Positions 1-5,691 are shown, numbered from the stretch's first letter. The stretch: DNA of 5,691 bases from Bifidobacteriaceae bacterium (GCA_031268115.1 JAIRXV010000205.1:1-5691); one strand, 5' to 3'. The notes: generated by a model not told the origin, from the letters alone. Made by a program: numbers and translations.

Positions 1-954
1 GGAGCTCTCTTCTCGTTGGCGTTGACGCACGGTGGGAAGGTGTACGCATTTGGGGACAACGCGTTTGGTCAGTTGGGGATTGGGTCGCAAGTCGATCAGT
101 CGTCGCCTGCGCAGGTCACGGATTGGCCGGGGTTGGGTTCGGATAAGATTGTGCAGATCGCCGCCGGCTTCAGGCATTCGTTGGCGCTGACCAACGGAGG
201 GAAGGTGTATGCGGTCGGGTTCAATAACTATGGCCAGCTGGGTATCGGTTCCACTGTGAATCAGTCGCTTCCGGTAAGACTGACTCGTTGGCCAGGCCCG
301 GACTCGGATAGAATCATTCAAATCGATGCTGGGGACACGCACTCTCTGGCACTGACTCAGGGCGGAAGGGTGTACGGGTTCGGCAGTGACGGCGTTGGCC
401 AGTTGGGCATCGGTTCGCTCTCGCCACAGCCGTATCCAGTAGCGTCCATCTCCCCGCTGCCTGGCCCGTCATCCGATAGAGTGATTCAGGTCTTGGCGGG
501 TATGGGCTTCACGCTAGCGTTGACTGAGTCCGGCCAGATGTATGGGTTCGGTTCTGGGGGTTATGGCGTCATGGGTCTAGGGAATACAATCACGCAAGTT
601 TGGCCTACCTTGCTGCCAGCGTGGTCGAACTTAGGAAATGATCGCGTGATTGCAATGTCGGGCAAGAGGGCGTCAGCGTTCACGTTGACAGAGCAAAGTA
701 TTGTATACGGGTGCGGGCTCAACTCGAGTGCGGAGTTGGGCATTGGCTCGCAGGTGGATCAGGTGTCGCCGGTGAGGTTGCCGTCCTGGCCCGGTTTGGG
801 CAGTGGAACAATTGTCCGTGTGGCCAGCAATAGTCATTCGATGGCGGTATCTTCGGCGGGTAGGCTATACGGATTCGGCCGCAACAGTTCCGGGCAATTG
901 GGGTTGGGATCCGTTGGGAGCGCGAGGAGTAAAGCGGTGCTGCTGTCGGTGCCG
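1..954 (+). repeat. Six tandem RCC1 propeller repeats, period about 165 bp
   Basis: The repeats are anchored by the (K/R)VYxFG-type strand at residues 13, 68, 123, 179, 234 and 288 (bases 37, 202, 367, 535, 700 and 862), giving spacings of 55, 55, 56, 55 and 54 residues. Each unit reads roughly G-x-(V/L)-Y-x-F-G-x-N-x-x-G-Q-L-G-I-G-S, then a proline, a WPGLGSD-like loop, I-(V/I)-Q-(I/V)-A-x-G and H-S-L-A-L-T. Units 4 and 5 are the most diverged: GQLG becomes GVMG and AELG, and the AAGxxHS segment before unit 5 becomes MSGKRAS. Units 1 and 5 are most alike in the loop (both GIGSQVDQxSP). The first unit is cut by the window edge, so a seven-bladed propeller is plausible but not shown. Confidence 0.88.
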
Positions 955-2013
955 CGGAAGGTTCCGTCTTTGTCGGGTAGAGTGTTGGCGGGTGAGATTG
1001 CGGTTGGCAGCGCGATATCGGTGTCGGTGAGTCTTGGTGGTGTTGGTTCTGTGGTTCCCAGCGGGAATGTGACTGTGCGGGTGGGGTCGGTTTCGAAGCG
1101 GGTCGGGTTAGACGCGGGTGGGGCCGTATCGCTGCCCATTGAAGGTGTGGGTGTCGGATCGTACGGGGTTGATGTGGCGTATGAGGGCGACGACGTGTTT
1201 GCATCAGTGTCGCATCGACTGGGGGAGGTGCGAGTGGTGGATGCGCCGGTCCCTTCGCCGGCAGCGTCTATGCCAGATAGCGGCATTTCGGATGAGATCG
1301 GTGCGGGCGGTGCCCCGCCGCCAGTGTGGCGCTCGGTGGTTGGGTCGCGGGAACTCGTTTCGGCCGGGGGCGTTGGCCGGGTGCGGGTCTCGGTCGGGAT
1401 GGTAAGCAAGAGGCGCATATCTGCGGGAGGGAAGCTGGTTGTCGTGGTGACAGTGCTGGGGAAGGGCAGGAGAGCGAAAGTGAATGCCGGGAATGTGGGG
1501 TATTTGTTGGAGCCGGTCGGCGGTGGTGTGAGCAAGGCGAAAGCGAAGGTAGGCAAGGCGGTCAAGGTCGCACAGGGTAAGGGCGATAAGGCCTGGTCGG
1601 GCCTGAAGCGAAGGGTGACGTTGACCGGTCTGGCGGTCGGGTCCTATAAGTTGCGATTAGGCTACGTGGGCGATGGAGTGTTGGGCGATGCGGTCTCCAA
1701 GGTGGTCGGTGTTCGGGTGTCTCAAGCTGTCGCGAGCGTTAAGGTGAATGCACCCCGGTCCGTGAGTGTGTCAGATAGAGTGAGAGTTGATGTGGCAGTG
1801 CGGGCCAAGGGCCTGAATCCGACAGGCAAGGTAGTGGTCTCATGGGGTAAGGGCCTGTCGAAGAGCGTGGCGCTGAAAGCGAAAGCGAAAGGCCGAGTCA
1901 CGGTCAAGTTACCAACACTGGCAAGGGGCTCTTACACGGTCAAGGCCGTGTATACGGGATCGGCGAAGATCGCGAAGAAATCTTCGGGAAGACTCAAAGT
2001 GGTCGTAACCTAA
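1..2013 (+). CDS. RCC1-repeat / Ig-like domain surface or secreted protein, 5'-truncated by window edge
   Basis: Frame 1 is open from the first base to the TAA at 2011-2013, giving 670 visible residues; the true start lies to the left. A TTG at 16 falls inside an RCC1 strand (residues before it read GALFS, matching the GxxHSLALT of later repeats), so it is not the start. Domains by visible residue number: six RCC1 repeats (1 to about 318), Ig-like domain 1 (about 321-416, ending in the SYGVDVAYEGD-type strand), a Pro/Ala/Gly linker (417-446), Ig-like domain 2 (447-575) and Ig-like domain 3 (576-670). The Ig-like units share a G-S-Y-x-(V/L)-x-x-x-Y-x-G motif of bacterial Ig-like repeats (Big_3-type). 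The RCC1 fold is a beta-propeller, usually seven-bladed, and serves protein-protein binding; the secreted Streptomyces inhibitor BLIP-II is a bacterial example. No LPXTG motif or C-terminal membrane helix is present. One Cys only (238). A secreted or surface adhesive or inhibitory role is inference; the ligand is unknown. Confidence 0.9.
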   Translation, partial: GALFSLALTHGGKVYAFGDNAFGQLGIGSQVDQSSPAQVTDWPGLGSDKIVQIAAGFRHSLALTNGGKVYAVGFNNYGQLGIGSTVNQSLPVRLTRWPGPDSDRIIQIDAGDTHSLALTQGGRVYGFGSDGVGQLGIGSLSPQPYPVASISPLPGPSSDRVIQVLAGMGFTLALTESGQMYGFGSGGYGVMGLGNTITQVWPTLLPAWSNLGNDRVIAMSGKRASAFTLTEQSIVYGCGLNSSAELGIGSQVDQVSPVRLPSWPGLGSGTIVRVASNSHSMAVSSAGRLYGFGRNSSGQLGLGSVGSARSKAVLLSVPRKVPSLSGRVLAGEIAVGSAISVSVSLGGVGSVVPSGNVTVRVGSVSKRVGLDAGGAVSLPIEGVGVGSYGVDVAYEGDDVFASVSHRLGEVRVVDAPVPSPAASMPDSGISDEIGAGGAPPPVWRSVVGSRELVSAGGVGRVRVSVGMVSKRRISAGGKLVVVVTVLGKGRRAKVNAGNVGYLLEPVGGGVSKAKAKVGKAVKVAQGKGDKAWSGLKRRVTLTGLAVGSYKLRLGYVGDGVLGDAVSKVVGVRVSQAVASVKVNAPRSVSVSDRVRVDVAVRAKGLNPTGKVVVSWGKGLSKSVALKAKAKGRVTVKLPTLARGSYTVKAVYTGSAKIAKKSSGRLKVVVT

Positions 2014-2024
2014 CCGGCTAGGGT
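2014..2024. other. 11-bp convergent intergenic junction
   Basis: Only 11 bases separate the TAA of the RCC1/Ig gene (+) from the TAG of the transglutaminase-fold gene (-, stop at 2025-2027). The junction and its flanks contain a short near-palindrome (CCTA-ACCGGC-TAGG, about 2009-2022), but the stem is only 4 bp and no T-run follows on either strand, so it is not a convincing intrinsic terminator. The two transcripts must overlap at their 3' ends unless termination is Rho-dependent inside the opposing coding sequences. Confidence 0.8.
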
Positions 2025-4370
2025 CTAGGGGTGTGGCTTGCGACGCCGCAGGGATTGAGTGGCGATACGAGCGGTGAGACGTTGGCGCTGAGTTTGGCGG
2101 GTGCGCAGGGAGTGAAGGGTTTGACGCAGGGTCCCCCAATACCATTCGGCGGTTTGGTGTTGCGGGGACTGGAACGAGAACTCGGCGTAATCGGCGTGGT
2201 TGGCCAACAAAGCAAGCGCTGGGGCGATGTCTGGGTGGGCGGGGGAGATCGCGGCCACGATCTCCCGACGGGTGGCATGGCGCGGCAACGCAATGCGCGA
2301 GTCTTTAGCGGTGTCGATGAATTCGGTCCAACCGTTTTGAATTCGGCGCAATGGTGAGCCCCGGTGGGCCCGGCGGTGTGTACGCAGCGATTTTGCCAGC
2401 CAGATCGCGCCCGGCGGGCCGAATGCGAACAATAGAACCGCGCACGCGGCGGCAACGGCCAGCCAGGGTGAGCGGCTAGGCTCCGGTTCGGGCAGCGGAG
2501 GAGGCTCCTGCGGGCGAGTGTCGGCGGCCTCTCTATCGGCCTCGTCGGGTTCGGCGGGGCGTCGGTCTTCGATGGGGGGTTGGACGATCTGAGGCTGAGG
2601 CTCGGGCCGCTGGTCCTGGGTTTGCTCACGCGGCGTCTTATCCTGGTTGGGTGTCGGAAAGAAGGCAACCCAGCCGAGGCGATCGAAACATATCTCGACC
2701 CAAGCCTCGATGTTGTCTCCGGTTAGGGTCAGGAACTCTGCGGTCTCCGAGTCCGTGGTACGAGTATCCGTGCGGTCCTCGGCGAAGGGCGCGAACCCTA
2801 GGACTACGCGGGCGGGAAGTCCAAGTGAGCGCGCCATCAACGCCATCGTTGAGGCATACTGTTCGGCATCGCCGACCATTGGGGTCGTGGTCAGAAATGC
2901 GGAGACGCGATCGGCGCCGTGCCCAGCGAGAGATGGATAGCCGCCGACGGCCTCGTTGACTTGGCCGTGGGAGAAGAATCCGTCTTCGCGCAATCCTTGT
3001 TCGAGAGCCATCGCCATCTGTCCGGCGGTGGCGGCCTCGGCGGCATACTGTCCAGCGGCAACGCGGACCACATCTGGTACGGACTGGGGCTCGGGCAGCA
3101 CCACATCGGCCGCTTTGGCCTTGGCCAGGGCCTCGCGGTCGGGTGGGGGCCGCGACGCGGCGGCGACGGTGTATTCGAGCTGAGACGGGACCCCGCGGGG
3201 AAACACGGCCGTGCCGGTTGCGGCGTTGTAGCGAACCTGTTCGCTCAAACCCACCGCGTTCGGGTCGGCAAACTCGATCCCCGCAAGCCCATCGACAACC
3301 GGCAACCACACCCCTTCGGCGTGCAGCGCCGCGATGTGAACGTTCCATTGACGCTCTCCGGGCGCGCTGGCGGATACAGCGTCTTCGGTGTCGACCACCG
3401 TGCCGATGCGGTGGAACTCGCCGGACGCGCTCGCCTCGGATCCAGAGACATTCCAGACCGTCCCATCGAAGGAATCCATCGCCGCCAGGCGTATGGTGCC
3501 GCCCACCGGTAGTCCCTGGGCGCGCGCCAAAGGGACTTCTCGCAGATCCTTGACGTAGTGGCGGTAACCGGCCAAAGGAGACGGATAGTCCTTGGGGTCG
3601 AATGGAGGCTCGATCACGTCACGTAGCACCAACCTGGTGTGGAGGGCCTGGGCCCCCGCCGAACCCAGTAGGGCACCGCCTGCACCTACGGCCATGCAAA
3701 CCACCAGCGCCACCTTGCGTTGGGGTGTGAATCGGCCGGTACGAAATGCCGCCCACAGCGCAGCGACAATGGCCCAAGCGCTACCAAAGGCCAAGGGCGC
3801 CACCGCCACCCGGGCACACTCGAGAGTCGAAAGGAGTAAGACTCCGGCGGGCAGCGCCAAAGCGGTCAGTCCTATTGCCGGACGGCAGCGCAGGGTTAGG
3901 TTCACGCCAACCACGGTGGTTACGTACGCGACCTGGAAAGGAGCCAGGAGGAACCCGCCGCCGGCGCCGACTGGCACGGTCAAAGTGATCAGTTCGCGCC
4001 ACACCGAAACGCTCGCTTCCACCAGCCACGATAGGGACGCACCGGTGGGAACTCCTCCTGCCAACGTGAGTTGGGGCGCGGCGACAACTGGCCCGAGCAA
4101 CGCGTAGGCCACCGCTCCAAGCGCGATGGTCGAGGTTAGGGACCGCCCGAGGCGCGATGTGGCCGCGGCGACACACGCGCCCGCTACGGCACCCAGTGCG
4201 CTTCCTGCCAGCGCCCACCACGTGCCGAACACAGGGATCAGGGGCAATGTCGCCGCAGATGCCAACACCGTCACGGCCACAGTGTCCGCCACATCGCGCA
4301 AACCAAGGCGTCTCCCGCGCTTGGACCGCACCTGACGCCGTGCGCGCTCGACCGACACGCCCCCGGTCAC
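2025..4370 (-). CDS. Polytopic membrane protein with transglutaminase-like extracytoplasmic domain (TgpA/DUF3488-like); catalytic triad replaced
   Basis: Start chosen at GTG 4370, which overlaps the DUF58 stop by 4 bases (GTGA) and has AGGTGG seven bases upstream; this gives 781 residues. The frame stays open upstream to 4658, but that would overlap DUF58 by about 290 bases and encode an Arg/Gly/Pro-rich non-family stretch. Layout: basic N-terminus (8-25), about seven hydrophobic segments (roughly 28-48, 50-70, 78-98, 127-157, 163-183, 187-208, 219-240), a large outer region (about 243-635) with a transglutaminase-core fold at about 470-574, a Pro/Glu/Gln/Asp-rich stalk (575-635), a last helix (636-658) and a basic cytoplasmic tail (659-781). 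The core keeps family sequence (EQYASTMALMARSLGLPARVV, AWVEI, GWVAF, PTP), but the triad positions are Ala502, Glu555 and Phe571 instead of Cys, His and Asp. Transglutaminase or protease activity is therefore unlikely. It probably works with the co-encoded MoxR and DUF58 proteins; the role is unknown. Confidence 0.9.
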   Translation of the reverse strand: MTGGVSVERARRQVRSKRGRRLGLRDVADTVAVTVLASAATLPLIPVFGTWWALAGSALGAVAGACVAAATSRLGRSLTSTIALGAVAYALLGPVVAAPQLTLAGGVPTGASLSWLVEASVSVWRELITLTVPVGAGGGFLLAPFQVAYVTTVVGVNLTLRCRPAIGLTALALPAGVLLLSTLECARVAVAPLAFGSAWAIVAALWAAFRTGRFTPQRKVALVVCMAVGAGGALLGSAGAQALHTRLVLRDVIEPPFDPKDYPSPLAGYRHYVKDLREVPLARAQGLPVGGTIRLAAMDSFDGTVWNVSGSEASASGEFHRIGTVVDTEDAVSASAPGERQWNVHIAALHAEGVWLPVVDGLAGIEFADPNAVGLSEQVRYNAATGTAVFPRGVPSQLEYTVAAASRPPPDREALAKAKAADVVLPEPQSVPDVVRVAAGQYAAEAATAGQMAMALEQGLREDGFFSHGQVNEAVGGYPSLAGHGADRVSAFLTTTPMVGDAEQYASTMALMARSLGLPARVVLGFAPFAEDRTDTRTTDSETAEFLTLTGDNIEAWVEICFDRLGWVAFFPTPNQDKTPREQTQDQRPEPQPQIVQPPIEDRRPAEPDEADREAADTRPQEPPPLPEPEPSRSPWLAVAAACAVLLFAFGPPGAIWLAKSLRTHRRAHRGSPLRRIQNGWTEFIDTAKDSRIALPRHATRREIVAAISPAHPDIAPALALLANHADYAEFSFQSPQHQTAEWYWGTLRQTLHSLRTRQTQRQRLTARIATQSLRRRKPHP
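4367..4370 (-). promoter_or_regulatory. GTGA stop/start overlap coupling DUF58 to the transglutaminase-fold gene
   Basis: On the minus strand the sequence ...AGG CCG TGA holds the DUF58 stop (TGA, 4369-4367), and the GTG formed by bases 4370-4368 is in frame with the downstream gene. This 4-base overlap is typical of translational coupling in operons. A second in-frame GTG four codons on (4358-4356) is possible but lacks a better ribosome binding site. Confidence 0.75.
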
Positions 4371-5557
4371 GGCCTTGCCACCTGCCGCAGCAACTCTGGG
4401 AGACGCGTTAGGGCGGGAAGGTCTACGTGAGAGGCCTCGCCGGAGCGGAACCCCGCCTCGGGAAGGTCCGCGCCACAGCGCAACGTCAACAAGCGAATAC
4501 CCCGCGGCAGCAACCGCCCCACGCGCCTCATTTCTTCGAGGGTCGGTACCGAACCGGTGACAACCGCTGCGAAGGTTGCTCCGGGAGTCCGGTCTATGGC
4601 GGCCCGGGCCGCCAGCGCCGCACCGCTGTGGGTGACCACGGTTCGCAAGAGGCAACACCCGTCGAGAAAGGCGGCCGGTGAATCGTGCCGTAGCCTGTGC
4701 GGCCCGGCGAATGGGGTAGTGGTGCGCCTATCCACCAACTGTTGGCGGCCGAGGGACGCAAACGCTGAGACCGCCAGCTCGAAGTCGTCTCCGTCTCGAT
4801 ACTCTCCTGCCGCGGTGCTCAAGACAATCACACAGCGGACTCGGCGGGTGTCTGCGAATTGCTTGACCACCAGGTTCGCCAGCCTTGCCGAGGCCAGCCA
4901 GTGGATGTTGCGGACATCGTCTCCGGGAACGTATTCCCTCAGCGCGTGAAACGAGATGTCTCGGTCCGACAGGTGGGACGTGGGTTGGCCCTCTAGGTCG
5001 CGAATCGTCCCCGGCGAATCGGTGCGCAACTCCAGCCACGGCGGATGGACACAGACATCCACCGACTCGGTCCATCGGATGGACCGTTCCATCAATCCCA
5101 GGGGGTCGCCGCGATAGGACTCAACCGGACCGACAGTGACTATTCCGCGCCGTTGACCCACAACGGCGATCAGGCGCGAATAGGTGTCGCCCGCGGCCAA
5201 GGAAGGCACCTGCTCGCGATGGATGACCGGTCCGTTGGGTAGGCGGATCTGGAACGGCAGACAGCGCCGGGTCGAGGTGTTGCGCAACCTCAGCTCGCCT
5301 GGCGCGGTCTGCCCTACTTCGACCCGCCGGCCCGCTTGAGGGAAATCCAAGGCAACATCGAACGGGGAACGGCCCAGCGTCATCGGCGCGGCAGCTAGGA
5401 CGATCCCGCCCAACACCATGCCCGGTACGGTCAACTCAACCCATCCACCCCAGAGCCCGGCACTCGTCAGAGCCACCGCCAACGCGATCAACATCCAGCC
5501 GCTGGCACGCACACCGCCGGCGCGCCGCGGCCGGGGCCGGGGGGTGGCGTCAGTCAT
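4367..5557 (-). CDS. DUF58 domain membrane protein, partner of MoxR ATPase
   Basis: Start chosen at ATG 5557, overlapping the moxR stop by 8 bases (ATGACTGA); this gives 396 residues, a usual size for the family. An in-frame TTG at 5596 would add 13 residues and a 47-base overlap and is less likely. Layout: Arg/Pro-rich cytoplasmic N-terminus (1-19), two hydrophobic segments (about 20-38 and 42-61), a beta-rich middle region, the YRGDPLGL motif (about 148-155) and the DUF58 signature at about 203-225 (F-x-x-L-R-E-Y-x-x-G-D-D-x-R-x-I-H-W-x-x-S-A-R). A vWA-like region follows (about 240-396). The strand that carries the metal-binding DxSxS in true vWA domains reads VIVLSTAAGE, so a MIDAS site is not evident. 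DUF58 proteins are regularly encoded next to MoxR ATPases and are thought to be their membrane-bound partners. Same transcript as its neighbours by overlap. Confidence 0.93.
   Translation of the reverse strand: MTDATPRPRPRRAGGVRASGWMLIALAVALTSAGLWGGWVELTVPGMVLGGIVLAAAPMTLGRSPFDVALDFPQAGRRVEVGQTAPGELRLRNTSTRRCLPFQIRLPNGPVIHREQVPSLAAGDTYSRLIAVVGQRRGIVTVGPVESYRGDPLGLMERSIRWTESVDVCVHPPWLELRTDSPGTIRDLEGQPTSHLSDRDISFHALREYVPGDDVRNIHWLASARLANLVVKQFADTRRVRCVIVLSTAAGEYRDGDDFELAVSAFASLGRQQLVDRRTTTPFAGPHRLRHDSPAAFLDGCCLLRTVVTHSGAALAARAAIDRTPGATFAAVVTGSVPTLEEMRRVGRLLPRGIRLLTLRCGADLPEAGFRSGEASHVDLPALTRLPELLRQVARP
4378..4383 (-). promoter_or_regulatory. Ribosome binding site (AGGTGG) for the transglutaminase-fold gene
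   Basis: Minus-strand AGGTGG (plus CCACCT) lies inside the last codons of the DUF58 gene, seven bases before the GTG at 4370. It is a good Shine-Dalgarno match at normal spacing and supports this start over the long upstream extension of the frame. Confidence 0.65.
5550..5557 (-). promoter_or_regulatory. ATGACTGA start/stop overlap coupling moxR-like gene to DUF58
   Basis: The minus-strand octamer ATGACTGA holds the DUF58 ATG (5557-5555) and the TGA of the moxR-like gene (5552-5550) in different frames. The sequence just upstream (CGGCCGGGTCG) contains no clear Shine-Dalgarno motif, so DUF58 translation probably depends on ribosomes finishing the upstream gene. That coupling is inference from the overlap. 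Confidence 0.65.
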
Positions 5558-5691
5558 CGACCCGGCCGATGGGGGGAGGCTCCTCGGCGAGGGCAAGTTC
5601 CACCACGTCCACGCCCCGCCGGCCTTTGAAGTCCTCTTCGGGGGTCAGGATGATTCTGTGGGCCAACACGGGCACGGCCAAACTCTTTACG
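5550..5691 (-). CDS. MoxR-family AAA+ ATPase, C-terminal 46 residues only
   Basis: The minus frame is open from the right window edge (first whole codon at 5690-5688) to TGA at 5552-5550. The 46 residues begin VKSLAVPVLAHRIILTPE and end PPPIGRVDD. The LAxPVLxHRIILTPE segment matches the C-terminal helical lid of MoxR ATPases, which is followed in the family by a Val/Leu-rich stretch (here VDVVELAL) and a short Pro-rich end. The nucleotide-binding part (Walker A and B) lies outside the window. The family assignment rests on this short segment plus the DUF58 gene that follows with an 8-base overlap; MoxR-DUF58 pairing is very common. MoxR proteins are thought to be chaperone-like ATPases acting on membrane or vWA-domain partners. 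Confidence 0.85.
   Translation of the reverse strand, partial: VKSLAVPVLAHRIILTPEEDFKGRRGVDVVELALAEEPPPIGRVDD

Noticed and set aside
16..18. TTG at 16 as the start of the RCC1 gene
   Set aside because: The frame continues to base 1, and the residues before the TTG fit the GxxHSLALT strand of an RCC1 repeat, so the gene is truncated by the window.
719..1565. Minus-strand open frames of 161 and 243 codons opposite the RCC1/Ig gene
   Set aside because: Low-complexity Pro/Thr/Ser-rich translations created by the antisense of Gly/Val codons; the plus frame has clear RCC1 and Ig-like repeats.
1964..1986. Inverted repeat CGAAGAT...ATCTTCG (7-bp stem, 9-base loop)
   Set aside because: It lies within the RCC1 gene's coding sequence, has no following T-run on either strand, and the stem is weak; not a supportable terminator.
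2018..2668. 216-codon minus-strand open frame over the tail of the transglutaminase-fold gene
   Set aside because: It is a shadow frame of Arg/Pro/Ser-rich composition in high-GC DNA, with no recognisable domain; the overlapping 781-residue frame carries the family motifs.
2638..4107. Long open frames of 97-236 codons on both strands inside the transglutaminase-fold gene (for example 2919-3512 +, 3592-4107 +, 2638-3348 -)
   Set aside because: Arg/Ala/Pro-rich out-of-frame translations typical of high-GC coding DNA; none shows a domain, a start signal or a fit to operon structure.
2025..4370. Pseudogene call for the transglutaminase-fold gene because the catalytic triad is missing
   Set aside because: There are no frameshifts or internal stops, flanking motifs are preserved, and start and ribosome binding site are intact; a maintained non-catalytic protein fits better.
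4371..4658. Extension of the transglutaminase-fold frame to a start at 4658 (877 residues)
   Set aside because: The extra 96 residues overlap the conserved C-terminal part of DUF58, are Arg/Gly/Pro-rich without family likeness, and the GTG at 4370 has a ribosome binding site and the usual GTGA overlap.
5558..5596. TTG at 5596 as the DUF58 start
   Set aside because: It would add 13 Pro/Ser-rich residues and overlap moxR by 47 bases; the ATG at 5557 gives the normal short overlap and family-like N-terminus.

Overview
The window looks like chromosomal DNA of a high-GC Gram-positive bacterium (Actinomycetota). The evidence is the GC-rich coding sequence, GTG/ATG starts embedded in the stops of upstream genes, and an actinobacterial-style MoxR ATPase / DUF58 / transglutaminase-fold membrane protein operon. 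The genus cannot be read from this sequence. Gene density is essentially 100%: four genes, two of them cut by the window ends, and one 11-base intergenic gap. No RNA gene, insertion sequence, CRISPR array or origin was seen.

Left part (1-2013, + strand): the 3' portion of a large, probably secreted repeat protein. It shows six consecutive RCC1 beta-propeller repeats of about 55 residues, an Ig-like domain, a short Pro/Ala/Gly linker and two more Ig-like domains that are strikingly basic. The gene is open at the left edge, so its start, any signal peptide and probably at least one more propeller blade lie outside.

Right part (2025-5691, - strand): three tightly coupled genes read right to left. 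They are the last 46 codons of a MoxR-type AAA+ ATPase, a 396-residue DUF58 membrane protein that starts inside the moxR stop (8-base overlap), and a 781-residue polytopic membrane protein with an extracytoplasmic transglutaminase-like domain that starts inside the DUF58 stop (4-base GTGA overlap). This is a known gene order; in bifidobacteria a related cluster also carries an fn3-domain gene, a Ser/Thr kinase and a phosphatase. The likely arrangement is a cytoplasmic ATPase acting on a membrane-bound DUF58 partner and a membrane protein with a large outer domain, but the physiological role is not established.

The most notable observation is that the transglutaminase-like domain keeps the family's flanking sequence but has replaced all three catalytic positions (Cys to Ala502, His to Glu555, Asp to Phe571). 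The reading frame is intact, so it reads as a maintained pseudoenzyme rather than a decayed gene. The DUF58 protein also lacks the metal-binding DxSxS motif at its vWA-like strand. The operon converges tail to tail with the RCC1/Ig gene, with no recognisable terminator between them.
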